A stretch of DNA of 64,000 nt from the NCBI RefSeq assembly GCF_017614965.1, contig NZ_WVUG01000012.1, positions 1-64,000 of the forward strand. The letters are read 5' to 3'. This document shows, in pieces, positions 16,628 to 25,604 of this stretch (its first letter is position 1; every line of letters begins with the position of its first letter). The translations under genes were made by a program, and so were the position numbers. The notes under the pieces are model-generated. The model was not told where the DNA came from, searched no databases, and saw only the letters and a program-made list of their open reading frames with translations. This DNA comes from Streptomyces griseorubiginosus. Lineage in GTDB: Bacteria; Actinomycetota; Actinomycetes; Streptomycetales; Streptomycetaceae.

Positions 16628-17595
16628 GCGCGAACCCGCAGGGGCCGCCCGAGGTGGTGACCTTCGGCGAGACGATGGCGGCGCTGCGGGCCCAGGGCGC
16701 GCTGCGGATGGGCGGGAGTCTCGGCCTGTCCGTGGCGGGAGCCGAGTCCAATGTCGCCATCGGCCTCGCCCGGCTCGGGCACCGGGCGCGCTGGGCCGGC
16801 CGGGTCGGCGCGGACGAACTCGGTGCCCTGGTACTGCGCACCCTGCGCGCCGAGGGGGTCGACATCAGCCACGTGGCCACCGACGACACCGGTCGGCCCA
16901 CCGGACTGCTGCTGACCGAACCCCGCCTGGGCACCCTGACCCGCGTCAGCTACTACCGCGCCGGTTCGGCCGGATCGGCGCTCGCACCGGCCGACGTGCT
17001 GCCCGCGCTGGCCCCGGGGACCCGCGTCCTGCACATCACCGGCATCACGCCGGCGCTCGGCCCGTCGGCGGCCGATACCGTCCTGGCGGCCGCCACTGCC
17101 GCGCGGGAAACCGGCGTCACCGTGTGCCTCGACGTCAACCACCGCTCCCGCCTGTGGACCGCCGACAGCGCCCGCACGGCACTGCGCCCGCTGCTGGCCC
17201 ACACCGACTTGCTGATCGCCTCCGAGGACGAACTGCCGCTCGTGCAGGAACGCGCGGACGCGGAGGAGTCCGAGGCCGCGCGCGGTCTCCTGGCGGCGGG
17301 CATCAGAGAGGTGGTCGTCAAACGCGGTGCTCGGGGCGCGACGGTCTTCACCGCCGACGGGGCGACCCACCGCGCCGCACGGCAGGTCGACGCCGTCGAC
17401 CTCGTCGGCGCGGGCGACGCCTTCGTGGCCGGGTATCTTTCCGGACTCCTGGACGGCGCGGATGTCCTGGACCGTCTGCACCGGGCCGTTTCGACCGCGG
17501 CCTTCGCGGTCGCCACCCGGGGCGACTGGGAAGGGCTCCCCACGCGCGAGGAACTGGGCCTGTTCGACGAACCCGACGGCACGACCGTCCGCTGA
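16624..17595 (+). CDS. kdgK: 2-keto-3-deoxygluconate kinase-like PfkB-family sugar kinase
   Basis: This encodes 323 residues from GTG 16624, translationally coupled (GTGA) to the aldolase. PfkB features are ETMAALRAQG at the N-terminus, the first signature GAESNVAIGLARLG, a GRVGADELG loop and the C-terminal signature VDLVGAGDAFVAGYL with the catalytic Asp in GAGD. Coupling to KDPG aldolase indicates that the substrate is 2-keto-3-deoxygluconate or -galactonate, phosphorylated at C6. With the lost dehydratase just upstream this would form a De Ley-Doudoroff type route. Confidence 0.85.
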   Translation: MSANPQGPPEVVTFGETMAALRAQGALRMGGSLGLSVAGAESNVAIGLARLGHRARWAGRVGADELGALVLRTLRAEGVDISHVATDDTGRPTGLLLTEPRLGTLTRVSYYRAGSAGSALAPADVLPALAPGTRVLHITGITPALGPSAADTVLAAATAARETGVTVCLDVNHRSRLWTADSARTALRPLLAHTDLLIASEDELPLVQERADAEESEAARGLLAAGIREVVVKRGARGATVFTADGATHRAARQVDAVDLVGAGDAFVAGYLSGLLDGADVLDRLHRAVSTAAFAVATRGDWEGLPTREELGLFDEPDGTTVR

Positions 17596-17612
17596 CCACA
17601 GAGAGACGACGC

Positions 17613-17800
17613 ATGACCTTCACGGCCGGTACGTGTACGTCGACATCCTCACCAGCCGGCTCTACGAACCGCGGGAGGAAGCAGGCCCCACGGATCCGCG
17701 CCAACTGGCCCTACTCGACGTTCCGTTGGGCGTGGCGGGGGTGGCGCTGAAAGGCCCGACGCACACTCCTGGATCTGGCGGGGGCCCGGGCCAGTGCACC
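17613..17800 (+). pseudogene. Remnant of an SMP-30/gluconolactonase-type gene
   Basis: An ATG at 17613 follows the kinase gene closely and starts MTFTAG in one frame. In the next frame the sequence reads YVYVDILTSRLYEP and ALLDVPLGVAGVAL. That resembles the N-terminal strand pair of SMP-30/gluconolactonase family proteins (G-R-L-Y-W-V-D-I-L, then the G-x-V-A strand). It decays after about base 17760 with no further homology before the next gene at 18000. A lactonase fits a sugar-acid cluster with a kinase, an aldolase and a lost dehydratase. Only a short stretch supports the assignment. Confidence 0.45.
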
Positions 17801-17999
17801 CTGTCGGCTGCCGTGTCGCAGCGTGTGGGACGTGTGCGGGACGGGCCAGGGCCGCTCGCTCGCCCATCCGGCCGATGCGGCTCCGATGACTTCGGTCTGC
17901 GCGAACAGCTCGGCTTGAGGCGCGAAGTTCGCCGTCCATCGCAGGAAACCATCCCCACCCGCCCGAACGCCGACGGACCGGCACTGGTAGAACCGTCGA

Positions 18000-19901
18000 A
18001 TGTCCCTGCGCGCTCGAATCTTGAAGAAGCTGCCCCTCGCGGTTGCCACGCTGCCGCTCGCGCTGCTCGGGATGTTCGTGACGGCGGTCGTGCCGAGTGG
18101 ATGGGCCTACGCCGTGTGCGCCGCTGCCGCCTATGGCGCGGAACCCGGCGCGATGAAACGGGTCACCGGCCGCATGCAGCCGCTGCCCCGGGTGGGCCTG
18201 AGCGTTGCGGCGGCATCCGCGTTGCGCGGTGCCTCGGCGCTGGCGCTGCTGGCGCGGGCCGGGCAGGGCGAGTCCGGCGCGTTCGTCCTCGCCGTCCTGG
18301 GCTTCCTGGTGGTGCAGGCGCTGCGGCTGGGGTACGCGGGGCTGCTGCTGTATGTGTGGTGGTGTCGCCGGCTGCCCGCCGTGACCCGCAACGTGGATCT
18401 TTCCGCGCTGCGGATCCCGGACGCTCCGCCACGCCGGCTGATGGACCTGCACCGTGGGCCGCTCACCTTCGTCGACCTGCCGCTGGTCGCGGGTGCCGCC
18501 GTCGCCGCGGAGGCCGGCGCGCGCTGGGCCGCCGGTGGCGCCGGAGCCGCCGTCCTGGCGGCGCTTGTCGCCGTCGTGCTGCTCGCCGTGCCCGCGTGGC
18601 GGTCGAGGCATCTCGCTGCCAAGGGGCGCGTGCTGGCCGCCGTCCGCGCGGAGGTACAGGAGTACGAGCCCGAGGTGGTCGTCTACTTCTCCGGCAACCT
18701 CCGGTCCGCTTACCAGCTCAATGGCTGGCTGCCCGTCCTGGAGCGGACGCGCCACCGGGTGGTGATCGTGCTGCGCGAGCGCGAGATGCTGCCCCGGCTC
18801 GACGTGACGACCCGGCCGGTGGTCTGCCTGCCGCTCGGCAAGGACCTCGCCGCCTTCGAGTTGCCAAGCGCCCGGGTGGCGTTGTTCGCCGCCAACGCGG
18901 CCAACAACACCCACCTCCTGCGGATGCCGCAGTTCCGTTCCGTCTACATCGGCCACGGCGACAGCGACAAGCCCACCAGCTTCAACCCCTTCACCAAGGT
19001 CTACGACGAGGTGTGGGTCGCCGGCCCGGAAGGCCGCGAACGGTACGCCCGCTCGGGCGTCGGGGTGGCGGACACGGACATCGTCGAGGTGGGGCGGCCC
19101 GCGCTGTGGCCCATCACCACGACGACCGCTGCGGCACCGCAGCCGACCGTCCTGTACGCACCCACCTGGGAGGGCTTCCACGGCGACGAGGGCGCAGCGA
19201 CTTCCCTGACCACGATGGGTCCGGCGCTCGTCCGCGCCTTGTTGGCCCGGCAGCCGCGGATTCGGCTGCTGTACCGGCCGCACCCGCTCACCGGAACCCT
19301 CGACCGGCGGGCGAAGGCAGCGCACGACGAGATCCTCACGCTGATCAAGGCGGCGAACGGCGGCGTCGGCGAGGACGACGCACGGCTTGAGCGGCTCGCT
19401 GCCCGGCTCGAGGCGCTGCGGCAGCCCGGCGGCGACGAGGCGCAGGCCGCACGGGACAGTGCCAGGCCCGTCGCCGACTGGGACACGGTGTTCGCCGCGT
19501 GGCAGGACGCGTACTGGGCCGATGGCACTCGCCACCGGGTCACGGCCGGCTCTCGCCCTGGCCTCTACGACTGCTTCAACCACGCGGACGTCCTCATCGC
19601 CGACGTGTCTGGCGTGGTCACGGACTTCCTCGCCGCGGACAAGCCGTACGCGGTGACGAACCCCGCCGGCCTCGATCCTGACGTGTTCCGGGGGCGCTAC
19701 CCGGCAGCGGCGGCCGGTCACGTCCTCGGCCCGGACCTCGTGGGGCTCGAGGAGTTCCTCGACCGTGCGGGCAGCGCGCCCGACCCGCTCGCCGCTGAAC
19801 GCGCGCAGCTGCGCGCGCGTCTGCTGGGACCGGCGGAGGCCGACCCGCTGGCCCCCTTCGAGCGCGCCCTCGACGCCCTGCTACGCCGCGCCGCCGGCTA
19901 G
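18000..19901 (+). CDS. CDP-glycerol:polyglycerol-phosphate glycerophosphotransferase-like membrane protein
   Basis: This encodes 633 residues from ATG 18000. The N-terminal ~220 residues contain several hydrophobic spans (LAVATLPLALLGMFVTAVV, then three or four more). The remainder is a TagF/TagB-like transferase domain: YFSGNLRSAYQLNGWLPVLE, a nucleotide-site block YIGHGDSDKPTSFNPFTKVYD, VLYAPTWEGFHGD, LLYRPHPLTG, and the C-terminal DCFNHADVLIADVSGVVTDF. These enzymes transfer glycerol-phosphate units from CDP-glycerol to a teichoic-acid-like chain. The gene converges on a related bifunctional gene, sharing a CTAG at their stops, which suggests a local wall-polymer function. Confidence 0.8.
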   Translation: MSLRARILKKLPLAVATLPLALLGMFVTAVVPSGWAYAVCAAAAYGAEPGAMKRVTGRMQPLPRVGLSVAAASALRGASALALLARAGQGESGAFVLAVLGFLVVQALRLGYAGLLLYVWWCRRLPAVTRNVDLSALRIPDAPPRRLMDLHRGPLTFVDLPLVAGAAVAAEAGARWAAGGAGAAVLAALVAVVLLAVPAWRSRHLAAKGRVLAAVRAEVQEYEPEVVVYFSGNLRSAYQLNGWLPVLERTRHRVVIVLREREMLPRLDVTTRPVVCLPLGKDLAAFELPSARVALFAANAANNTHLLRMPQFRSVYIGHGDSDKPTSFNPFTKVYDEVWVAGPEGRERYARSGVGVADTDIVEVGRPALWPITTTTAAAPQPTVLYAPTWEGFHGDEGAATSLTTMGPALVRALLARQPRIRLLYRPHPLTGTLDRRAKAAHDEILTLIKAANGGVGEDDARLERLAARLEALRQPGGDEAQAARDSARPVADWDTVFAAWQDAYWADGTRHRVTAGSRPGLYDCFNHADVLIADVSGVVTDFLAADKPYAVTNPAGLDPDVFRGRYPAAAAGHVLGPDLVGLEEFLDRAGSAPDPLAAERAQLRARLLGPAEADPLAPFERALDALLRRAAG

Positions 19902-22162
19902 GGGGCCGGTCGAGTGGGAGGGGGCGTCGGCGAGGTGGGCGGGACTCCGCTTCGGGCCGTCTGGTCCTCGCCGAGGAACACCCGCCTGACCACCCGCTCA
20001 GCGGCGTGCCCGTCGTCGAACGTGCAAAAACGGCGGCGGAACGCGGCCCGTGCCCGCTGGGCCGCTTCATCGTTCGCCTCGCCGGAGCGCAGTACTCGGG
20101 TCAGTTCCTCCTCGGTCGTCGTGACGGCCCCGGGCGGCTGCTCCATCAGGTCGAACGTGACACCCCGGGTGCTGCGATACGTCTGCCAGTCGGGGGCGTA
20201 GACGACGATCGGCCTGTCCAGGTCGGCATAGTCGAACATGATCGACGAATAGTCCGTCACCAGCACGTCCGCCGCCAGGCACAGGTCTTCGACGACGGGG
20301 TGCGTCGACACGTCCAGCACCCGGCCGCCGCCGGACCGCGGCTGCTTGCCGTCGGCGTCGTAGTAGTGGGAGCGCAGCATCAGAACGTGGTCGGGCCCCA
20401 GTGCGGCTGCCAACCGGTCCGGGTTCAGGAGCGGGCCGACGTCCGCGTACTCGCGGTGGGTCGGGGCGTACAGGACCGCAGTCTGCCCCTCGGCGATGCC
20501 GAGGCCCTTGCGGATCGCGGCGATCTCGTCGGGACCGGTGGCGAAATAGCGGTCGTTGCGGGGATAGCCGTACTCCAGTAGCTCGTACGAGCCCGGGTAG
20601 ACGCGCCGCCAGATCTGCGAGGAGTGCGGGTTGGCGGAGAGGAGGTAGTCCCAGCGGGCGGAGTGCTCGCGCAGCCGGGTGAAGTTCATGCCCTTGGCAC
20701 CGATCGGGTACCGCTCCTGATCCAGGCCCATGACCTTGAGAGGGGTGCCGTGCAGGGTCTGCAGGTGCACGGAACCGGGACGCTTGGCGATGGTGTGCGG
20801 AAAGTTGACGTTGTTGACCAGATACTTGGCGCGGGCGAGGTGGCGCAGGGCGCTGCGTGAGCCCTCGACAGCAAAGTCCACCCCCGGAGGGAGCGAGGCG
20901 ACGGCGTCCTCGCGGACGATCCACACACCGTGGATGTCCGGGGCGAGTTCGCGGGCCCGCTCGTAGATGGCGCGGGGATTGCAGGAGTATCCGCGGTACC
21001 AGTACGCGGCGTAGACCGCGAGGTGTTCGTCGAGGGGGAGGCGGCGCTGGAGTTCGTAGTAGAGGAATGAGGGCACTGCGCGTGCCCGGCGCGCGGTGGT
21101 GCGGGCGGCGCGCTTGGTCGTGCCGACGCTCCGACGGGCCTGCAGGCGCAGGCGGTTGACCGGCCGGAGGGCGGTGTAGAGGCGGTAGTCGTCGCGGGCG
21201 ACGAGGCGGAACTTGGTGCCGCGGGCGCCGGCCGGGAAGGTGTATCCGGCGGGCCGGTAGCGGATGAAGTGCGCGGCCATCCGGTGGAAGAACTCTCGGC
21301 GGCGGCGCGGAGGGACACGGGACGGGTCGTCGATGATCGTGGTGTAGTGCCAGATGGCACGGTCGAAGATCGGCATGCGGAAGGCGTTGAAGGCGTCGCC
21401 GTGGGCGTCGAGGAAGGCGAAGATCTTCTCGTACTGGCCGAAGACGTCGAAGTGCCGGTCGCTGACCGTGGTGGTTATGGCTCCGGCCCGGCGCTCGCGG
21501 TAGATGTAGCAGACCCGGTCGAGGAGGGCGATGCGCTCTGCTGCGAGCAGGATGGGATAGGTGACCGGGAGGTCCTCGTAAAGGCCAGGGCCGAACCGTA
21601 CGTCGAGGGCGGCGAGGAAGTCCCGGCGGATGACCTTGTTCCAGGCGGTCATCATGAGTTCGAGGACACTGGGGCGGGCGGCGAGGCCGAAGGTGTCCGG
21701 GGGCGTCGGCTCGCGCAGGAGGTGACCACGCGGGTTGGGTTCGATCGTGCCGTCGGGCAGCGCGCGGGCGTAGTCGAGGAACAGGACGTCGGGACGACTC
21801 GCCTCGAGACGGGGGGCAATGGCGGCAAGGCTGCCGTCGGCGATCCAGTCGTCACTGTCGACGAACCACACGTAGGTGCCGCGGGCCTTCTCGAACCCGG
21901 TGTTGCGGGCCTGGCCGAGGCCGCCGTTGTCCGCAAGGTGCACGACCCGGACGCGGGAATCCCGGCGGGCGTACTCGTCGAGGATCGCCGGGCAGCCGTC
22001 GGGGGAGGCGTCGTCAACCGCGACGACCTCGAAGCGGGTGAAGGGCTGGGCGAGGATGGCGTCGAGGCATGGGCGGAGGAATTCCTCCACGCCGTAGACC
22101 GGGAGCACAAGGCTGACGAGCACGTCGGACTCTGGGGTGGCGGCCGCTGCTGCCACTGCCAT
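19898..22162 (-). CDS. Bifunctional GT2 glycosyltransferase / CDP-glycerol glycerophosphotransferase
   Basis: This encodes 754 residues. N-terminal GT-A domain (res ~15-250): VSLVLPVYGVEEFLRPCLD, VVAVDDASPDGC, GGLGQARNTGFEKA and the metal-binding FVDSDDW. C-terminal glycerophosphotransferase domain (res ~380-730): AKYLVNNVNFPHTIAKRP, QTLHGTPLKVMG, DYLLSANPHSSQIW, VLYAPTHREY and CLAADVLVTDYSSIMFDYA. The combination is typical of actinobacterial enzymes building glycosylated polyol-phosphate wall polymers at the inner membrane surface. It ends on the same CTAG as the converging transferase gene and starts at ATG 22162 behind AGGAGGTACA on the minus strand. Confidence 0.88.
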   Translation of the reverse strand: MAVAAAAATPESDVLVSLVLPVYGVEEFLRPCLDAILAQPFTRFEVVAVDDASPDGCPAILDEYARRDSRVRVVHLADNGGLGQARNTGFEKARGTYVWFVDSDDWIADGSLAAIAPRLEASRPDVLFLDYARALPDGTIEPNPRGHLLREPTPPDTFGLAARPSVLELMMTAWNKVIRRDFLAALDVRFGPGLYEDLPVTYPILLAAERIALLDRVCYIYRERRAGAITTTVSDRHFDVFGQYEKIFAFLDAHGDAFNAFRMPIFDRAIWHYTTIIDDPSRVPPRRRREFFHRMAAHFIRYRPAGYTFPAGARGTKFRLVARDDYRLYTALRPVNRLRLQARRSVGTTKRAARTTARRARAVPSFLYYELQRRLPLDEHLAVYAAYWYRGYSCNPRAIYERARELAPDIHGVWIVREDAVASLPPGVDFAVEGSRSALRHLARAKYLVNNVNFPHTIAKRPGSVHLQTLHGTPLKVMGLDQERYPIGAKGMNFTRLREHSARWDYLLSANPHSSQIWRRVYPGSYELLEYGYPRNDRYFATGPDEIAAIRKGLGIAEGQTAVLYAPTHREYADVGPLLNPDRLAAALGPDHVLMLRSHYYDADGKQPRSGGGRVLDVSTHPVVEDLCLAADVLVTDYSSIMFDYADLDRPIVVYAPDWQTYRSTRGVTFDLMEQPPGAVTTTEEELTRVLRSGEANDEAAQRARAAFRRRFCTFDDGHAAERVVRRVFLGEDQTARSGVPPTSPTPPPTRPAP

Positions 22163-22299
22163 GTTGTGTACCTCCTATGGGTGACGCCCGTTCACCCTAG
22201 CCCCGTCCTTGGCGGGTAGCCGGGTCGGGTGCGCTGCTTGGGTGGGATGCGTCCGATCGGCGGTGGTGGCCGTGCTGAGGCGGGTGCAACGCCCGGTCC

Positions 22300-22337
22300 A
22301 CCGTCAGTGATCGTCGTGAACGCCGATCACTGACGGT
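22300..22337. terminator. Strong hairpin terminator between two operons
   Basis: A perfect 14-bp inverted repeat (ACCGTCAGTGATCG, 10-nt spacer, its complement) lies just downstream of the GH4 gene that ends the minus-strand sugar operon. There is no T-tract, as is usual for high-GC actinomycetes. It most likely ends that operon before the glycosyltransferase gene. Confidence 0.75.
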
Positions 22338-22403
22338 ACGCGCCAGGGTTCCGCCGCGGCAGCGGAACAGTTTGCGAGGTGCGTACACCGCCGGCCACGG
22401 CGC

Positions 22404-23714
22404 CTACGACCCGAGGCGGACGCGCAGCCCCTGCTGGAGGAGGTCGCCGTGGGCGGTGACCATGTCGTCGCACAGGCGCCAGATGTCCTCGACCGGCAGG
22501 GCCGCGGCCGTGGCGGGGTCGGTCATCGCCGCGTGCCTGATGTGCCGTGGTTCCTCCTCGATCGCCGCCTGCACCACCAGGTCGTTCGCGCTGAGGTAAG
22601 TGCGGTTGAGCGCCGCCAGCTGGGGCGGGAGGGAGCCGACCCGGGTCGGCTGGACGCCCAGGGAGTCCACCAGGCACGGCACCTCGACGACACCGTGCGC
22701 GGGCAGGTTGTCGATCAGGGTCCCGTTGGGGACGTTGCCGTAGACCGTGCGTGGGGTGCCGGTGACCATGCTGTGGATGATCTGGGGTGCGTACTCCATG
22801 GTCCCCTCGACGGCGACCGGTGTTCCCGCGGCCAGCGCTTCGCGGGTCTTCTCGTAGGTGGCTACGTTCTCGTCGACGATCTTGAGGTACTCGCCGATCG
22901 GCAGCCGCAGCCGTTCGACCTCGCTGCCGTGGTGCAGGTACCAGGGAACGTACTCGGAGGAGTGCTCGCTGGTCTCCGTCGGGTAGTAGCCGAGCCGGCG
23001 GTACATGTCGACCCGGACCCTCCGGCGCAACTGGCCGTCGGAGGCGATCAGTTCGTCCAGCTTCGGGTAGAGGCTCCTGCCCTGGTGTTCGAAGCGCAGT
23101 ACCCATGCCTGGTGGTTGACGCCCGCGGCGTGGTAACTGATCTCCTCGTAGGGGACCTTGACCAGATCGGCGAGGTCGCGCATCGTCCAGTACACGGAGT
23201 GGCACAGTCCCACCACCCGGGTCAGGCCGGTCGCCTGCGTCAGGTACTGGACGTTCATGGCCATGGGGTTGGTGTAGTTCAGCAGCCAGGCCTGCGGGCA
23301 CACTTCGGCGATGTCCCGCCCCAGTTGCCTCAGGAACGGGAAGGTGCGCAGGGCCCGGAAGATGCCTCCGATGCCGAGGGTGTCGCCGATGGTCTGGCGT
23401 ACGCCATAGCGGGCCGGTACCTCGAAGTCGGTCCGGGTGGCCTCGCCCATACCGATCTGCACGATGTTGATCACGAAGTCGGCGTCCGCGAGGACCTTGC
23501 GGCGGTCGGTGTCCGCGGTGATGGTGGGATGGGCGCCGAGGGTGTCCGCGATCCGGCCGGCGGCGGCGTGGGCGGTGGCCAGACGCTCGGTGTCGATGTC
23601 GTGCAACGCGATGTGCGCCGACTTCAGTTCGGGGAACGCCAGGAGGTCGGCGAGCAGTCCCTGGGTGAAGACGACGCTGCCCGCTCCGACGAAGGCGATC
23701 TTGGGGGTGGTCAT
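22404..23714 (-). CDS. GH4-family glycoside hydrolase (alpha-galactosidase-like)
   Basis: This encodes 436 residues from ATG 23714. GH4 enzymes use NAD+ and a divalent metal in a redox-assisted hydrolysis. Visible features: the N-terminal dinucleotide loop KIAFVGAGSVVFTQGLL, IGMGEATRTDFEVPARYG, LLNYTNPMAMN, the metal-site VGLCHSVYWT and YHAAGVNHQAWVL, plus PTETSEHSSEYVPWY. These are closest to the alpha-galactosidase/alpha-galacturonidase branch. It has no signal peptide, so it acts on imported oligosaccharide. It is the last gene of the five-gene minus-strand operon, overlapping the kinase stop by 4 bp. Confidence 0.88.
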   Translation of the reverse strand: MTTPKIAFVGAGSVVFTQGLLADLLAFPELKSAHIALHDIDTERLATAHAAAGRIADTLGAHPTITADTDRRKVLADADFVINIVQIGMGEATRTDFEVPARYGVRQTIGDTLGIGGIFRALRTFPFLRQLGRDIAEVCPQAWLLNYTNPMAMNVQYLTQATGLTRVVGLCHSVYWTMRDLADLVKVPYEEISYHAAGVNHQAWVLRFEHQGRSLYPKLDELIASDGQLRRRVRVDMYRRLGYYPTETSEHSSEYVPWYLHHGSEVERLRLPIGEYLKIVDENVATYEKTREALAAGTPVAVEGTMEYAPQIIHSMVTGTPRTVYGNVPNGTLIDNLPAHGVVEVPCLVDSLGVQPTRVGSLPPQLAALNRTYLSANDLVVQAAIEEEPRHIRHAAMTDPATAAALPVEDIWRLCDDMVTAHGDLLQQGLRVRLGS

Positions 23715-24667
23715 ACCTGGGTTTCCTCGGTCTCGGAAAGGCGGGCGAGGACTTCGTCCCGCGTGGGCTGTGCCGTGGTGCCGCCGTGAGCACGGGTGGA
23801 CAGGGCTCCGCAGACCGCGGCGAAGCGGAGGGCCTCTGGCAGGGGCGTCTCGTCGAGCAGGGCGGCGATGAATCCGGCGTCGAAGCTGTCCCCGGCACCG
23901 ACCGCGTCGACGGGCTGGACTCGGATGCCCCGGGTGGTGAAGAGCCGTTCGCCGTCATGGCACAGGGCGCCGTCGGCGCCGTTCTTGACCGCGGTGATCG
24001 GGCCTCGGCGGGCGAGGCTTGCGGCGGCCTCGGCGGGGTCGTCCGTGTCGAGGCGGGCCAGGCGCCGGGCTTCGGCCGCGTTCGGCAGCAGGAAGTCGGT
24101 GTGGGCCAGGACCGCGTCCAGACCCGAGGCCTCCCATCGGCCCGACGGGTCGTCGTTGGTGTCCAGGGAGGTGCTGGCGCCGTGCCGGCGTGCGGCGCGC
24201 AGAAGGTCCGGGAGTGCGACGGCGAGCTGTGGCATCAGGAAGTAGGAGGCCGCGTGCACGTGCCGCGCAGCTCCCAGCAGTGTCGCGGGTACGTCGTCGG
24301 CCGTGGTCGCGGTCAGGGTGCCGGGGGCGGTGATGATGGCCCGGTCGTCTCCGCGGGTGAGCACGACCGTCATGGGGGTGGGGCGGCCGGGGTCGAGCCG
24401 CAGCGCTTCGGTGTTGACGCCGTGGGCGGCGAGCTGGTCGCGCATGTAGCGGCCTGCGTCGTCGTCGCCCACCCGGCCGGCGAAGGCGACCTTGAGCCCG
24501 AGGCGGGCGGCCCCGCAGGCGACGATCGCGCCGGATCCTCCGACGGTGAGGGTGCCGGTGGGCACCAGCTGTTCGCGCTGGCCGAAGGCGAGCGGGCCGT
24601 CGAGCGGGCCGACGACGACGTCGGGGTTGGCGTCACCGACGACCAGCAGGTCGAATGAGTGCGGCAT
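23711..24667 (-). CDS. PfkB-family carbohydrate kinase
   Basis: This encodes 318 residues from ATG 24667. The ribokinase-fold signatures are DLLVVGDANPDVVVGPLDG, GSGAIVACGAARLG, GRVGDDDAGRYMRDQL and the catalytic GAGDSFDAGFIAALL. The exact sugar is not decided by sequence. Operon context (ABC sugar importer and a GH4 glycosidase) makes a hexose or amino-hexose released by the GH4 enzyme the likely substrate. Its stop overlaps the start of the GH4 gene. Confidence 0.85.
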   Translation of the reverse strand: MPHSFDLLVVGDANPDVVVGPLDGPLAFGQREQLVPTGTLTVGGSGAIVACGAARLGLKVAFAGRVGDDDAGRYMRDQLAAHGVNTEALRLDPGRPTPMTVVLTRGDDRAIITAPGTLTATTADDVPATLLGAARHVHAASYFLMPQLAVALPDLLRAARRHGASTSLDTNDDPSGRWEASGLDAVLAHTDFLLPNAAEARRLARLDTDDPAEAAASLARRGPITAVKNGADGALCHDGERLFTTRGIRVQPVDAVGAGDSFDAGFIAALLDETPLPEALRFAAVCGALSTRAHGGTTAQPTRDEVLARLSETEETQV

Positions 24668-24710
24668 TGAGGTGTTCCTGCCTGAGGGGTGTGTCGGGGG
24701 GCCAGCGGGG

Positions 24711-25604
24711 TCAGCCCTTGAGACCGGTGGACGTGATGGACTGGATGAACGCCTTCTGCGCGCCGAGGAAGGCGAGCAGGACCGGCACCACGGTGATGAC
24801 GTTGCCGGCCATCACGGCGGCCCACTGGGTGTGGTGTTGTCCCTGGAAGGTCGTCAGGCCGAGCTGGAGCGTGTACTGGGTGTCGTGGTTGATGGCGATC
24901 AGGGGCCAGGTCAGGTCGTTCCAGGTGCTGAGAAACGTCAGGACGGCCACCGTGCTGAGGGCCGGCCGGGACAGGGGCAGCACGATCCGCCACAGCACGT
25001 GGAGCCGTGAGCAGCCGTCGATCCAGGCGGCCTCCTCCAGCTCGCGGGGCAGCGAGAGGAAGAACTGGCGCAGGAGGAACACCGAGAAGGGCGTGACGAG
25101 GGACGGCACGATCAGCGCGCCGAGGGTGTCGATGAGGCCGAGCTGCTTCATCACCAGGAACGTGGGGATCATGGTGAGTTGGAACGGGATCGCCATCGTG
25201 GCCAGCATCAGGCCCAGCAGCAGCCGGGAGCCGGCGAACCGCATCCGGGCGAACGCGTAGCCGCCGAGGGTGCCGAGCACGAGGTTCGCGGTGACCGTGA
25301 CGAGGCTGACGAGGAACGAGTTGGCGAACCAGCGGGGGAACATCGCGTTGCCCAGCACATAGCGGTAACCGCCCAGGTCCAGATGAGAGGGCCACAGCGC
25401 CGGCGGGAAACGGTTGATCTCGGCGTTGCTCATCACCGAGCTGAGCGCCAGCCAGATGAAGGGAATGGCGAAGAGCAGGGCCATGGGCGCGAGCAGCAAG
25501 TGCCAGGGGCTGAAGGGCAGTCGCGGGTGGCGGCGTCGTACCTCGCGGCTGGGGGTGGCGGAAGCCGCCTGCGCGGCGTCGGGCGGGGCGGAGACGGTGG
25601 TCAT
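24711..25604 (-). CDS. ABC sugar transporter permease (MalG-type)
   Basis: This encodes 297 residues from ATG 25604, overlapping the previous permease stop (ATGA). Six hydrophobic segments are visible. The EAA loop that contacts the ATPase is LPRELEEAAWIDGCSRLHVLWRIVLPLSRP (read in pieces: EEAAWIDGCS, RIVLPLSRPA). The CUT1 family uses a shared ATPase such as MsiK in Streptomyces, and indeed no ATPase gene is present in this operon. Confidence 0.9.
   Translation of the reverse strand: MTTVSAPPDAAQAASATPSREVRRRHPRLPFSPWHLLLAPMALLFAIPFIWLALSSVMSNAEINRFPPALWPSHLDLGGYRYVLGNAMFPRWFANSFLVSLVTVTANLVLGTLGGYAFARMRFAGSRLLLGLMLATMAIPFQLTMIPTFLVMKQLGLIDTLGALIVPSLVTPFSVFLLRQFFLSLPRELEEAAWIDGCSRLHVLWRIVLPLSRPALSTVAVLTFLSTWNDLTWPLIAINHDTQYTLQLGLTTFQGQHHTQWAAVMAGNVITVVPVLLAFLGAQKAFIQSITSTGLKG

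Noticed and set aside
19914-20581. Long plus-strand frames opposite the glycosyltransferase gene
   Set aside because: They are mirror frames of a high-GC gene: Arg/Gly/Val-rich translations, no domains, and the minus-strand gene has clear GT2 and transferase motifs.
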